Source of the DNA: an uncultured Lachnospiraceae bacterium
GTDB lineage: Bacteria; Bacillota; Clostridia; Lachnospirales; Lachnospiraceae
DNA length: 64,000 nt
NCBI GenBank assembly: GCA_910578885.1
Contig: CAJTSH010000001.1
Span: forward strand, 111,007-175,006
Reading direction: 5' to 3'
Notes under the pieces: generated by a model
Database searches by the model: none
The model's input: the letters and a program-made list of their open reading frames with translations, nothing else
What the model was told of the DNA's origin: nothing
Shown: piece by piece, positions 54,412-63,366 of the stretch
How positions within the stretch are numbered: position 1 is the first letter of the stretch
Layout: the number at the start of each line of letters is the position of its first letter
Translations under genes and position numbers: made by a program

Positions 54412-54759
54412 TTACTTGGAAAAACTTCGTAAATATATGATATTCCAATCGGGATCATAAAAACTCATGTTTGTTGCCCCCCAAGGACGGACAGTCGGAG
54501 CTTCTATAATTTTGACCCCTAACTCTAATACTTTCCTATATGCCTCATCCATATCCTCCACCGTGAATGCCAGACAAATATTCTGGTTCTGATTGTTCTT
54601 TTCAGTCCCATCATTATAAACAGTCAACATGGTTTCTTCTGAGATGATAGTCTGATGTACCATATCATCACTGGAATTGTCAACTCCTAGTAACTTCTTA
54701 TAAAAATTTGCCAGCTTTATCACATCATTGGTCAACAATCCAACTTCTCCTAATTTCAT
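54412..54759 (-). CDS. VOC-family (glyoxalase/bleomycin-resistance fold) protein
   Basis: A 115-aa single-domain VOC protein: MKLGEVGLLTNDVIKLANFY, CLAFTVEDMDEAYRKVLELG and FYDPDWNIIYL carry the repeated beta-alpha-beta-beta-beta pattern and a C-terminal metal-ligand Asp/Glu region. ATG at 54759 has AAAGGAG ahead. Confidence 0.9.
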   Translation of the reverse strand: MKLGEVGLLTNDVIKLANFYKKLLGVDNSSDDMVHQTIISEETMLTVYNDGTEKNNQNQNICLAFTVEDMDEAYRKVLELGVKIIEAPTVRPWGATNMSFYDPDWNIIYLRSFSK

Positions 54760-54782
54760 AAAATGTCTCCTTTCCAAATTCG

Positions 54783-54788
54783 ATTATA
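54783..54788 (-). promoter_or_regulatory. Extended -10 promoter of the VOC gene
   Basis: On the minus strand GAAAGTGGTATAATC holds a TG-N-TATAAT extended -10 box, 23 bases before the start. There is no consensus -35 box. Matching sequences precede two acetyltransferase genes at 59108 and 60857. Confidence 0.6.
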
Positions 54789-54963
54789 CCACTTTCATTT
54801 TCCATTTACACTACAAAAAATGAAGTAACTGTAATCGCCTTTTCTTCATATTTATATTGTATAGGGAATTGTGCTGTAAGTCTTGCGGCAATAAAATGGC
54901 AGTATGTCCTGCCTGTTTCAGAAACAGTTTCCCAAAATGATTTGAAGGAGGAATCTATCATTT

Positions 54964-56784
54964 ATGGCTACCGGTTATTTAATCATACAGGCACGGATGG
55001 CGCATGACGCGCTTCCGCTCAGCGGGGTACAGATCTGGGTAATGGATGCTCAGGAAAAGCGTATTTATCATGTGACAACGGATGAAAGCGGGGAAACGGA
55101 GAGGATTGCTTTAGAAACTCTGGACGGATCCCTGTCTCTGGATCCGGATTTTTCCGGAACTCCTTTTATCAGTTATGATGTGCTTGCGATTGCGAACGGT
55201 TTTAATACGATTCATATTGTCGGCATTCCGATTCTGGATGGGGAGACGGCAATTCAACCGCTTGAATTTATTCCGATGCGGGAAATGCAGCGCACCCCGA
55301 CCGTGACAGAGATTCAGATCGGCGTACCCGCTGTCTCCATGACGGGGAGACGTTATCAGGAAGGACCCCTTACGGAGTCCCGGGTACTCCGCCAAGTTGT
55401 TATTCCGAATCCGATTACGGTACACTTGGGAAGTCCCAACGCATCCGTAACTAATGTTCAGGTGTCTTTTCCCGATTATGTAAAAAATGTTGCCAGCAGT
55501 GAAGTTTATCCTACCTGGCCGGAAGCGTCCCTGAGAGCAAATATTTATGCAATTATCACTTTCGCACTGAACAGGATTTTTACCGAGTGGTACAGGAGCC
55601 GCGGCTACAGCTTTGATATAACAAACAATACCGCCTATGACCAATATTTTATACACGGGCGGAATATCTATGAATCCATCAGCCTGATTGTAGACGAAAT
55701 TTTTAATGAATATGTCCGCAGGCAGGGGCAGACTGCGCCTTATTTTACATCATTCTGCAACGGAACCACCTCGACCTGTGCAGGCCTGTCCCAGTGGGGA
55801 ACGGTTACGCTGGCAAATCAAGGGCTCAGCCCCTTACAGATACTTCGATCCTATTACCCGAAGGATATTGAAATTGCGGAGACGAACATTATTACCGGCG
55901 TTCTGTCCTCCTACCCCGGTACTGCGCTTAAGACAGGGAGCAAGGGGCTTGACGTACAGACAATTCAGACTTATTTGGAAAGAATCCGGCGCAATTACCC
56001 CGCAATTCCTGCGATTACGGATGAAACAGGCATATTCGGAGAAAGCACAAGGGCGGCGGTTGCCAAGTTTCAGAGTATTTTCAATCTGTCATCCGATGGC
56101 GTGGTCGGAAAGGCCACCTGGAATAAGCTTTCTTATCTGTATACCTCCGTGGCCAGACTAGCCGAGCTGGACAGTGAGGGGACTTCCCTCGGAATCGGAA
56201 CCGTTCCGCCAAGTTCAGTTCTGCGCCTAGGTTCATCCGGGCAGGATGTCATTACCCTGCAGTATCTTTTGAATGTGGCAGCCGAATTTAATTCTGCGAT
56301 TCCGGCTCCGGCACAGGACGGAAATTTCGGAAGAGAAACGCAGCAATCGGTAATGGCATTCCAGCGTGCGGCGGGACTTGACCCCGACGGCATGGTGGGA
56401 CCGCTCACATGGCAGGCGCTGTATAACACTTATCTGGGAGTAGATAATATAATTCCGCCCGGCGCAGATACCGGCGTTACGGAATATGTTGTCCGTTCAG
56501 GGGATACTCTTTGGCTGCTGGCACAGAGATATAATACGACGGTTGACGCAATTAAGCGCCTAAATGGACTGACCAGCGATAATCTGAGCATCGGTCAGGT
56601 TCTTAAGATTCCCACTACGGCGTCTTCAGGCGGATCGTATTTTGAATATGTTGTCCGCTCTGGGGATACTCTTTGGCTGTTGGCACAGAGGTATAATACG
56701 ACGGTTGACGCAATTAAGCGCCTGAATGGATTGAGCAGCGATGCTCTGAATATCGGTCAGGTTCTAAGGATTCCCAACGGCTGA
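54964..56784 (+). CDS. SpoIID-like, peptidoglycan-binding and LysM protein
   Basis: A 606-aa protein without a signal peptide. After an N-terminal beta-domain (about 1-150), residues about 175-300 follow SpoIID/LytB text (YPTWPEASLRANIYAIITFA; GLSQWGTVTLANQG; ILRSYYPKDIEI). Two PG_binding_1 modules follow (about 322-395 and 420-490), then two nearly identical LysM modules (about 505-552 and 559-606). It probably binds spore or cell-wall peptidoglycan. AGGAGG lies 12 bases ahead of ATG, a long spacing. Confidence 0.88.
   Translation: MATGYLIIQARMAHDALPLSGVQIWVMDAQEKRIYHVTTDESGETERIALETLDGSLSLDPDFSGTPFISYDVLAIANGFNTIHIVGIPILDGETAIQPLEFIPMREMQRTPTVTEIQIGVPAVSMTGRRYQEGPLTESRVLRQVVIPNPITVHLGSPNASVTNVQVSFPDYVKNVASSEVYPTWPEASLRANIYAIITFALNRIFTEWYRSRGYSFDITNNTAYDQYFIHGRNIYESISLIVDEIFNEYVRRQGQTAPYFTSFCNGTTSTCAGLSQWGTVTLANQGLSPLQILRSYYPKDIEIAETNIITGVLSSYPGTALKTGSKGLDVQTIQTYLERIRRNYPAIPAITDETGIFGESTRAAVAKFQSIFNLSSDGVVGKATWNKLSYLYTSVARLAELDSEGTSLGIGTVPPSSVLRLGSSGQDVITLQYLLNVAAEFNSAIPAPAQDGNFGRETQQSVMAFQRAAGLDPDGMVGPLTWQALYNTYLGVDNIIPPGADTGVTEYVVRSGDTLWLLAQRYNTTVDAIKRLNGLTSDNLSIGQVLKIPTTASSGGSYFEYVVRSGDTLWLLAQRYNTTVDAIKRLNGLSSDALNIGQVLRIPNG
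56482..56767 (+). repeat. Direct repeat of the LysM coding unit
   Basis: Bases 56482-56605 recur at 56644-56767, offset 162 bases (54 codons), with only scattered third-position changes. The nucleotide identity points to a recent in-frame duplication. Confidence 0.85.
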
Positions 56785-56822
56785 GTATATGCTTAAAAGC
56801 AAACTTCCAAACTGTCAAAAAA

Positions 56823-56898
56823 AGACATGGTTTTTAGCATCCTTCGGTAAATTTTGTTATAGAGACCTTATTATACCAAACGGCTATAGACCATGTCT
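56823..56898. terminator. Long-loop inverted repeat, likely two-way terminator
   Basis: AGACATGGT (56823-56831) and ACCATGTCT (56890-56898) pair, helped by TAGC/GCTA inside. A-runs flank the left arm, giving Ts on the minus strand; ATTTTAT follows on the plus strand. It sits between convergent genes (LysM protein and the 79-aa gene). The 50-base loop is unusually long, so a small mobile-element remnant is an alternative. Confidence 0.55.
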
Positions 56899-56921
56899 AT
56901 TTTATGAAATTTGAGAGCGCT

Positions 56922-57161
56922 TTAAAATACACCCATCAGCCCAATCAACTGATCCCGTTGGACTGCTGCATCTGTGCCTTTTACCTTCTTCGCCATGCTC
57001 TCCAGTTCAATCTGGCTGTTGGCAATACGCATCAGCTTTTCCTTGAACTCCTTCTGCTCCTGCTCGGCCTCTCTAGCTCTCTTCGCCGCCCTCGCCCGAC
57101 CTTGTAGTTTTATGGTGTTTTCCATTGAAGTATACAATTGTTTCATATCCATTGCTGTCAT
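56922..57161 (-). CDS. Small charged coiled-coil protein, 79 aa
   Basis: GGAGGTGGCAAACT precedes ATG. Residues 20-60 are almost all Ala, Glu, Lys, Arg and Gln (RAAKRAREAEQEQKEFKEKL), a clear coiled coil. No family recognised. It is the last of a group of tiny same-strand ORFs. Confidence 0.7.
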   Translation of the reverse strand: MTAMDMKQLYTSMENTIKLQGRARAAKRAREAEQEQKEFKEKLMRIANSQIELESMAKKVKGTDAAVQRDQLIGLMGVF

Positions 57162-57174
57162 AGTTTGCCACCTC

Positions 57175-57267
57175 CTATCTGTTTTTTGGGAATTGTTGAT
57201 TCAAAATGCTTCCATTCTCAAGAACCATATCCCCTGCCCTAATAGTATTATCGGCATCCACATACAT
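57175..57267 (-). CDS. Tiny ORF, 30 aa
   Basis: ATG at 57267, product begins MYVDADNTIRAGDMVLENG and ends just before the ribosome site of the 79-aa gene. It has no strong ribosome site of its own and lies four bases behind the stop of another tiny ORF, so it could be read by coupling. Function unknown. Confidence 0.35.
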   Translation of the reverse strand: MYVDADNTIRAGDMVLENGSILNQQFPKNR

Positions 57268-57271
57268 TTTT

Positions 57272-57334
57272 TTAGGGTTTTCCGATAAGATATTTTAATG
57301 CAGAAACGGAGAGAGAAAAAACTTCCCTTTTCAT
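57272..57334 (-). CDS. Tiny ORF, 20 aa
   Basis: ATG at 57334 lies eight bases behind AAAGGGG; the product is MKREVFSLSVSALKYLIGKP. A GAGGAGG further upstream follows the C39-like gene. It may be a leader peptide of the downstream small genes. Confidence 0.35.
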   Translation of the reverse strand: MKREVFSLSVSALKYLIGKP

Positions 57335-57385
57335 CAAAAGAACCCCTTTTCCCCTTACCTCCTCTTAGTGATAAACCCAAATCTT

Positions 57386-57742
57386 CTATTGATAGATTCC
57401 TAAAAATGATGTTATTTTTCCATAGGTATATTCGCCATCAATCAATCCAAATTCAGGATCATAATATTTGTTGTCATATAACAACGTCCAATGAGTATAA
57501 CCCGCATTTGTATGAACCGTTAAAATGGAATATTCATATGGTACAGGATTCTTTTTTGAAATACGTGTATTCTTTTCAGCATGTTTCACTCCATAAAAGT
57601 CCAATATCTCAATCAGCTGTCCTATACTTGTAGATCTATTTGTTTTCATATCTTTAATTACTTCTTCAATATCTTTACTTGTAATCATTGCAATACATGC
57701 CTGACCACAGGTTTCAGAAGTGGGCTGAATAACCAGTTCCAT
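57386..57742 (-). CDS. Stand-alone C39-like cysteine peptidase domain
   Basis: A 118-aa papain-like domain: Gln6 and Cys12 in QPTSETCGQACIAM, His84 in YTHWTLLYDN and Asp95 in YYDPE make a complete catalytic set. It lacks the membrane and ATPase parts of bacteriocin-exporting C39 transporters. GAAGGAG precedes ATG. The substrate could be a double-glycine leader or a wall/polypeptide bond. Confidence 0.8.
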   Translation of the reverse strand: MELVIQPTSETCGQACIAMITSKDIEEVIKDMKTNRSTSIGQLIEILDFYGVKHAEKNTRISKKNPVPYEYSILTVHTNAGYTHWTLLYDNKYYDPEFGLIDGEYTYGKITSFLGIYQ

Positions 57743-57857
57743 TTTATCTTCTCCTTCTCAACTACATTATTTGCTATCAACATTACAAAAAATTTGTAAA
57801 GCTATCTGTCCTTGAAACACTGTCCACATGAATATATACATCCATGCAGGTAATCCC

Positions 57858-58520
57858 CTATTTTTCATACACATGCTCAAAACAGGATAAAATGTCCTCC
57901 CTCGGCTTTTCACGAAACCCGTTTGTCCGTAAAAACTCCATTATTTTTTTATAGGCATTTGGAATACGTCCTAACCCTGCCGCAAAAGGATCCTGTATCG
58001 TAATCACCGCATAATCCGCTTCTTTCTGGCTGGCAAATTCCACACCCGTACAGCTTGTTTCAAAGCCTTCCGGCAAAATATAAGCTGCTACATATCCACG
58101 GAGACCAAATCGGTTCTGCATTTCGGATATAGCAAACGGAAAATCCCATCCAATTCTCATTGCATCCGGCTGAAATTCCAACAGACCTGACCGTCTGGCC
58201 CAATTTTTCATGTAGAAATTTACATCGTCTTCCGGATTCGGCGTGAGCATCACATATCTCGCCATCTTGAACGCTTTCACTTTTTTTACTATAATTTCCG
58301 AATAAGCCTCATCCCAGACATTCATATCTTCTTTGACCAAAGCATCTAATTTGCAGGAGAACACATCACTTAAGGAAACCAACTTATTCAATTCGGGAAT
58401 AATTTCATCCGATTCCCATTTGGAAATTGTCTGACGGGAAACGGACATCATCTCCGCTAACTTCTCTTGTGTAACCTTCTTTTGTCTTCTCAAATACTGA
58501 ATATTTTTTCCTAAACTCAT
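57858..58520 (-). CDS. XRE regulator with GyrI-like ligand-binding domain
   Basis: A 220-aa protein. An N-terminal Cro/C1 HTH (about 5-60: RRQKKVTQEKLAEMMSVSRQ, TISKWESDEIIPEL) is joined to a C-terminal effector-binding domain (about 85-215) containing DAMRIGWDFPFAISE and GYVAAYILPEGFET. This pairing is typical of regulators that sense small molecules. AGGAGGAAACTTCT precedes ATG. Confidence 0.85.
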   Translation of the reverse strand: MSLGKNIQYLRRQKKVTQEKLAEMMSVSRQTISKWESDEIIPELNKLVSLSDVFSCKLDALVKEDMNVWDEAYSEIIVKKVKAFKMARYVMLTPNPEDDVNFYMKNWARRSGLLEFQPDAMRIGWDFPFAISEMQNRFGLRGYVAAYILPEGFETSCTGVEFASQKEADYAVITIQDPFAAGLGRIPNAYKKIMEFLRTNGFREKPREDILSCFEHVYEK

Positions 58521-58612
58521 AGAAGTTTCCTCCTAAGCTCATATATTGATGAAACCGTAGCTTTATATTACCATAACTATTAAGGAAAAAACACCAACTC
58601 AAAAACGCAGCT

Positions 58613-58681
58613 TCAGTAAGAATTGTCAACTGGAGGTTTACATTTCTTTTTTCTTGATAAGGCGAATTGATTGTTTTCCAT
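58613..58681 (-). CDS. Tiny ORF, 22 aa, upstream of the XRE gene
   Basis: ATG at 58681 has GGAGG ahead; the basic product reads MENNQFALSRKKKCKPPVDN. It lies 27 bases behind the broken acetyltransferase and may be a relic or leader. Bases 58521-58612 hold no other gene. Confidence 0.3.
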   Translation of the reverse strand: MENNQFALSRKKKCKPPVDNSY

Positions 58682-58707
58682 AAACTATCCTCCAAAAATT
58701 TAACGCC

Positions 58708-59073
58708 CTATAAATTCAATTCATATTGATATTCTAAGCTATCTTCTGATGCAGATTTATTTCTTCGTCCGCCCCGCTCACCAGTCCTGCTCATACCAAG
58801 TTCACCTGCATCATTTTCAAAATACACACTGACTGCGCCAATATGTATATCATTATATATAATTGCAAATTCTAAAAATTTCGGTTGTTCCTTTTTCCAT
58901 TCATTCTCGACATTTGCTAAAAATTCTTCTGCCTCCCCAACTGTTTCATCCGGCAAATGGCACATATATTTTGTATTTTCATAATCCATCGCATATTGAA
59001 TTGTCGAATTTAGATATTTCTTTCCTAACGGCTTTAACACTAAATTTTCTGTGTTGATTTCAAGATAATCCAT
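58708..59073 (-). pseudogene. Truncated GNAT acetyltransferase
   Basis: The first about 92 residues follow a RimJ-like GNAT domain (LVLKPLGKKYLNSTIQYAMD, then FAIIYNDIHIGAVSVYFEND and the start of motif A, AGELG). The rest (RTGERGGRRNKSASED) is out-of-frame-like, polar and unrelated, so motif A and the acetyl-CoA site are missing. It is probably inactive after a frameshift or deletion. Confidence 0.75.
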
Positions 59074-59107
59074 AATCTATGATCTCCTCATCAAATCTTA
59101 TTATTTG

Positions 59108-59113
59108 ATTATA
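59108..59113 (-). promoter_or_regulatory. Extended -10 promoter of the truncated acetyltransferase
   Basis: On the minus strand GAAGTGATATAATC holds TG-N-TATAAT, 34 bases before the start at 59073. No consensus -35 box. Confidence 0.55.
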
Positions 59114-59233
59114 TCACTTCCGCGCTCCATGAGGTACTCTATACCATTGCAAAACAATATCTCGTTTCTTTAATTTGGTTTTTAGGTATTTCACGCAATG
59201 AATTTTCCTTATCTTCTATTGGTGATATAATCT

Positions 59234-60178
59234 CTAATGTATAATTCGCTCATCAATCCTCCGGACTACACTATTAGTGTATGCAGCAAAATATTTTAAC
59301 CAAAATCCGCGAGCTGTTGGATTAAAACTTTCAAAATCCACTCCAAGTCTGGTATAGCCTTCTCTTTTCAACGCAGATATGGTAAAGTTCAGTAAATTTT
59401 GATATAATCCCTTACCCCTGTGTTCCGGCAGACAGTATGCACCTCTGATATGGCGATAGGTATCGCCCATTGCAACGAACGTTTCGCCGGGAACCGAAAT
59501 TTTTACAAACGCACATATTTTTCCGTTCTGCTTTGCCACAAAGTAACGTGCCTCTTCCTGCATTGAAGATACTACAAACTCCTCTTGTGTTTCGGGCTCA
59601 CGATTCATAAAGAAGGGGCTTTCTCGGTAATGTTGATATAATGCTAAATAAAGTGGATAGATAAAATGACATTCTGCTTTTGACAATTCGACTAAATCAT
59701 AGCCGACGCAAAATTCACAATTAATCAATTCCATCGGACGGATAGCATCTAAACAGCGCAAGCCGAAACCATAACGGAAAAACTGTTGTTGAAGTTCTTC
59801 ATCATGGGCGTATAAGCAGATTGCATGGGAAACTGCCCCGGTCTTTACCCACTTTTCCCCTGCCACCTGATACATGGCTGCATAAATTTGGGGGCGGTTT
59901 TTAGAAACAGCTGCATTTGCACCCATAGGAGAAAAAATCCCTCTCACATCAGTGGCACGAAACGCATTGTCAAAGGGTTCACAACAGCACATGAATCCTA
60001 TCATCTTTTCATTTTCAAATGCAACAACACCCAATCCATTTTCGGCAAAACCGTATAAGTCAGGAATATCACACACTTGTGGCAATTCTTTTACATATTG
60101 CCGCTCATCATAATAATTTGCAAGAGCAATTTCCATTGCTTCTTTAACATACTTTTTTTCAAAATTTAATATATTCAT
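59234..60178 (-). CDS. GNAT-family acetyltransferase, 314 aa
   Basis: The C-terminal GNAT domain has GAYCLPEHRGKGLYQNLLNF (motif A, R-G-K-G) and GVDFESFNPTARGFWLKYF (motif B). The N-terminal half is a second, degenerate GNAT-like domain. ATG at 60178 has AAGGAG seven bases ahead. Confidence 0.88.
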   Translation of the reverse strand: MNILNFEKKYVKEAMEIALANYYDERQYVKELPQVCDIPDLYGFAENGLGVVAFENEKMIGFMCCCEPFDNAFRATDVRGIFSPMGANAAVSKNRPQIYAAMYQVAGEKWVKTGAVSHAICLYAHDEELQQQFFRYGFGLRCLDAIRPMELINCEFCVGYDLVELSKAECHFIYPLYLALYQHYRESPFFMNREPETQEEFVVSSMQEEARYFVAKQNGKICAFVKISVPGETFVAMGDTYRHIRGAYCLPEHRGKGLYQNLLNFTISALKREGYTRLGVDFESFNPTARGFWLKYFAAYTNSVVRRIDERIIH

Positions 60179-60344
60179 CAATCTCTCCTTATTGTCTACG
60201 GAGAGCTAAATTATAGTCACCCTCCGTGTTTTAATACAACTATCATTATTTTTCATATCACATCATCTCCTTTACATGAAAATATCTATATAAACACAAG
60301 AAAACCTTGTGATAAATATTACTTAGTTATCCCACACTTTTTGT

Positions 60345-60773
60345 TTATTTAATTTCTATCATCTTTTTAATCCCATTTGAGATAACCTCAAACCCTATTT
60401 TCTCATAAAATGGTTCTTTTCCTTTGGCTGAAACACCTCCGATTGCTGTAAATTTTCCAGTAGCAGAATTTTCGCTTGCATAATCAACTAAATGATTAAC
60501 AATCATTGTACCAATACCTTTTCGTTGAAATTGGGGCAAAATTATTATTTCTTGAAGATACCAATACATAGCACCGTCTCCAACAAGTCTCCCCATTCCC
60601 ACAAGTTCCCCATTATATATTGCAGAAACATTAATTAAACCGTTTTGCAGAGCCTTTCGAGCATGCTCCACTGGTATCTCAACAAATCCTGCTTGTATTC
60701 GCAATCTTACAAAATCCTCCGCTTGTAAAATATTATCAACAAGTCTAATTTCTTCACAAACATTCCCGCCCAT
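60345..60773 (-). CDS. GNAT-family acetyltransferase, 142 aa
   Basis: A compact one-domain GNAT: IIILPQFQRKGIGTMIVNHL is motif A and GVSAKGKEPFYEKIGFEVIS motif B. ATG at 60773 lies six bases behind AAAGGAGG; a GTG overlapping the ribosome site is not a likely start. Confidence 0.9.
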   Translation of the reverse strand: MGGNVCEEIRLVDNILQAEDFVRLRIQAGFVEIPVEHARKALQNGLINVSAIYNGELVGMGRLVGDGAMYWYLQEIIILPQFQRKGIGTMIVNHLVDYASENSATGKFTAIGGVSAKGKEPFYEKIGFEVISNGIKKMIEIK

Positions 60774-60856
60774 ATTCACCCTCCTTTTATATTTATAAAT
60801 AAGCAGCTAATTTCTCTATATCACTTCTGCTCAAAATCTACAAATATTTGCTTTTG

Positions 60857-60862
60857 ATTATA
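60857..60862 (-). promoter_or_regulatory. Extended -10 promoter of the 142-aa acetyltransferase
   Basis: On the minus strand GAAAGTGATATAATC contains TG-N-TATAAT without a consensus -35. The box is almost the same as those at 54783 and 59108. Confidence 0.55.
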
Positions 60863-60965
60863 TCACTTTCACTTTTTATTCGCTACTCTAAAATATAGAG
60901 CATAGCAAGGCAGCGAAAGCGCCCCTTGTAGTTAAGAACTATCTTGATTGCAAGGAGGAACGCAT

Positions 60966-62165
60966 ATGAAGCCTATTGATGTTAAGAAAAAACTATCGGC
61001 TGCAATTGATGAGGTTATCAGCAATTCCCATGATTATTGTGTCAGTGCAAAATCTGATTTTAAATGCAGCCGCAAGCTCCCCTTTAAACAAATGATGCAA
61101 GGCATCATAGGAATGGGCGGAGTCTGCCTTGCAAATGAAATACTGGATATGTCAGAGTATTCACTTAAAACCGCATCCACATCTGCTTTCGTGCAGCAAA
61201 GGTCCAAAATTAAACCCAGAGCATTTGAAACAGTTTTCCAGTCATTCTCTAATAACATATCCTGTGACTTTACAGAAGGTATGAGGATTTTAGTTATTGA
61301 TGGTTCTGCAATGCAGATTGCCACAGTTCCAAATGATACAGATTCTTTTCTTCCGGGGACAAATGGACAGAAACCATACAATCTTCTGCACCTGAATGCA
61401 TTATATGATTTAAAACACCATATTTACATCGATGCGGTCATTCAGAAAGCAAAACTCCGAAATGAACATAAGTCATTTATTGATATGGTTGACCGCTCTG
61501 ATATCAAGAACGCCCCCATCATTGCGGACAGAGGGTATGAATCCTATAACAACATGGCGCATGTGCAGGAAAAGGGCTGGAAATTTCTCATCCCGGTCAA
61601 AGACGGAAATCATTACAGATACATTGCGGCAAGTTCACCTTTTGATTATCTGCCGTCGAAAAGCAGAAAAAGTGATGCACTGTTATTTTATGAACTGCGG
61701 TTCAGGGTAGTGCACTTGCGGATTGGTGATGATACATTTGAAACAGTTCTGACAAATCTTGACGGACAGACATATCCGCCACAAAAACTGAAAGAACTGT
61801 ATGCCAGCCGATGGGGAATAGAAACATCCTTCAGGGATTTAAAATATACGCTTGGTATGCTGCATTTCCACTCAAAAAAGGTGATGTGCATTCAACAGGA
61901 GATATATGCACACTTAATTATGTATAACTTTTCTGAAATGATTACCTCGCACGTAGTCATTAAACAAAAGCAGAGAAAATATACATATAAAGCAAACTTT
62001 TCCGTAGCTGTGCATATGTGCAGACTGTTTTACCATAGAAAAATCACATCACCTGTTTTGGAAGCCATCATTTCACGGAATGTTATACCCATTCGTCCGG
62101 ACAGACATAGGATAAGGAAAAACAGCGATAAATCATTTAAAGGCTTCCTGTATAGAATAGCATAA
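60966..62165 (+). CDS. IS4-family transposase, apparently intact
   Basis: A 399-aa DDE transposase. The acidic triad is visible: Asp in ILVIDGSAMQ, Asp in PIIADRGYES and Glu in RWGIETSFRDLKYTLGML, the last being the IS4 Y/R-E-K region. AAGGAGGAACGC precedes ATG at 60966. I could not find convincing terminal inverted repeats in 60774-60965 or 62166-62349, so the element ends are undefined. A GGCAGG-GAAA-CCTGTC hairpin just behind the gene may be its terminator. Confidence 0.9.
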   Translation: MKPIDVKKKLSAAIDEVISNSHDYCVSAKSDFKCSRKLPFKQMMQGIIGMGGVCLANEILDMSEYSLKTASTSAFVQQRSKIKPRAFETVFQSFSNNISCDFTEGMRILVIDGSAMQIATVPNDTDSFLPGTNGQKPYNLLHLNALYDLKHHIYIDAVIQKAKLRNEHKSFIDMVDRSDIKNAPIIADRGYESYNNMAHVQEKGWKFLIPVKDGNHYRYIAASSPFDYLPSKSRKSDALLFYELRFRVVHLRIGDDTFETVLTNLDGQTYPPQKLKELYASRWGIETSFRDLKYTLGMLHFHSKKVMCIQQEIYAHLIMYNFSEMITSHVVIKQKQRKYTYKANFSVAVHMCRLFYHRKITSPVLEAIISRNVIPIRPDRHRIRKNSDKSFKGFLYRIA

Positions 62166-62349
62166 TTTTTAACAAATGCACAATTATTTTTGAGGCAGGG
62201 AAACCTGTCTGTTTGTGTCGTCATAAAATGAGAGAAATGAATTTGGTTTTCCATTTATCTCATGGAATAGACTTCCCAAGTTTCATCGGAGTTCTTCTAT
62301 ATTCCTGTAAAATTTATATTCGCACAGACATTCAAAACATAACCTTGAT

Positions 62350-63231
62350 TTACTGTTTCTTCCAATAAGTCCATTTCACTGCCGGTTTGTAACCGATCGC
62401 TTTGTAAAATTCGTTAAATCCTCCTGTCATATGCGTTGCTCCCAATGCTTTTGTTCTTCGATACAATTCGGACAGGGCAGCAGAAGCAAGTCCTCTGTGG
62501 CGATATTCCGGAATTGTACAAAGCGGTTCCAAATAAGCCAGTTTATTTTCGGGAATCCACCACATTCCTGCATAACATGCATACTCCTCCTTTTCATCGG
62601 CAATGGTAACTGACAAATTCGTTGTTGCGTGTGGTGCCACTCCTAATAAATAATCATTCTGCTCGTATTGGTGATCCCAAGGCCCCTCATTTTGCTCATG
62701 ATCGAATCCTTTCCAACAGCACCTGCTTCCCTTGTCCATGTCATATTCGTCTGGATTCACAAAATGAAATCCCTCCGGCAAAGGATAATTCAATACGTCC
62801 TCAAAATCAAACTGCATATCCCAGATTTCTGATTTTTGATTATATCCTGCCTGTTTTGCAGCGTTCATCAATGCGTCCTGTCCCCCAAAAAGGATCAGTT
62901 GTATTTCCCCGCCTTTCATTGGCATATAGGTATCCGCATATGCAATCATTTCTGATGCTAATTCCTCATATCCGGGTCTCAAACTAAAATAAATATCCGT
63001 CATAGGATTTTCGTAAAAGCAATATGCAACAATCTTACCGTTATCCTCCCAAATGCGATTTTTATAAGAATAAGTAATATCCATCCAATATGTAAAAGAT
63101 GAAAAAGCATATTCAAAAAATGGGGCAGGCACACCGTTTCTCCAATCACGTTCATAAATATCCAACATAAACTGATAGATTTTACCGCAGTCTGCTAGTA
63201 CACTAAATTGTCTTGTTGTTATATGTTTCAT
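62350..63231 (-). CDS. GNAT-family acetyltransferase, 293 aa
   Basis: The C-terminal GNAT domain has AYLEPLCTIPEYRHRGLASA with the R-x-R-G-L-A acetyl-CoA loop, and an ALGATHMTGGFNEFYKAIGY motif B. The N-terminal half is a degenerate second domain. ATG at 63231 has AAAGGAG ahead. Confidence 0.88.
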   Translation of the reverse strand: MKHITTRQFSVLADCGKIYQFMLDIYERDWRNGVPAPFFEYAFSSFTYWMDITYSYKNRIWEDNGKIVAYCFYENPMTDIYFSLRPGYEELASEMIAYADTYMPMKGGEIQLILFGGQDALMNAAKQAGYNQKSEIWDMQFDFEDVLNYPLPEGFHFVNPDEYDMDKGSRCCWKGFDHEQNEGPWDHQYEQNDYLLGVAPHATTNLSVTIADEKEEYACYAGMWWIPENKLAYLEPLCTIPEYRHRGLASAALSELYRRTKALGATHMTGGFNEFYKAIGYKPAVKWTYWKKQ

Positions 63232-63330
63232 TTTTATCTCCTTTCGCATGAACTTTAGTCCATGAAATTATTGTAATAAAGGTAACGTTGTCACACAAGT
63301 AGCAAGAACAGTTATAATTAATCTGGGATC

Positions 63331-63360
63331 AAAAAGACGCCTGCCATTTATGCAAGCGCC
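63331..63360 (-). terminator. Terminator behind the CD3324-like gene
   Basis: On the minus strand GGCGCTTGC pairs with GCAGGCGTC (two G-T pairs, 7-base loop), followed by five Ts. It starts seven bases behind the stop. Confidence 0.8.
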
Positions 63361-63366
63361 TTAAAA

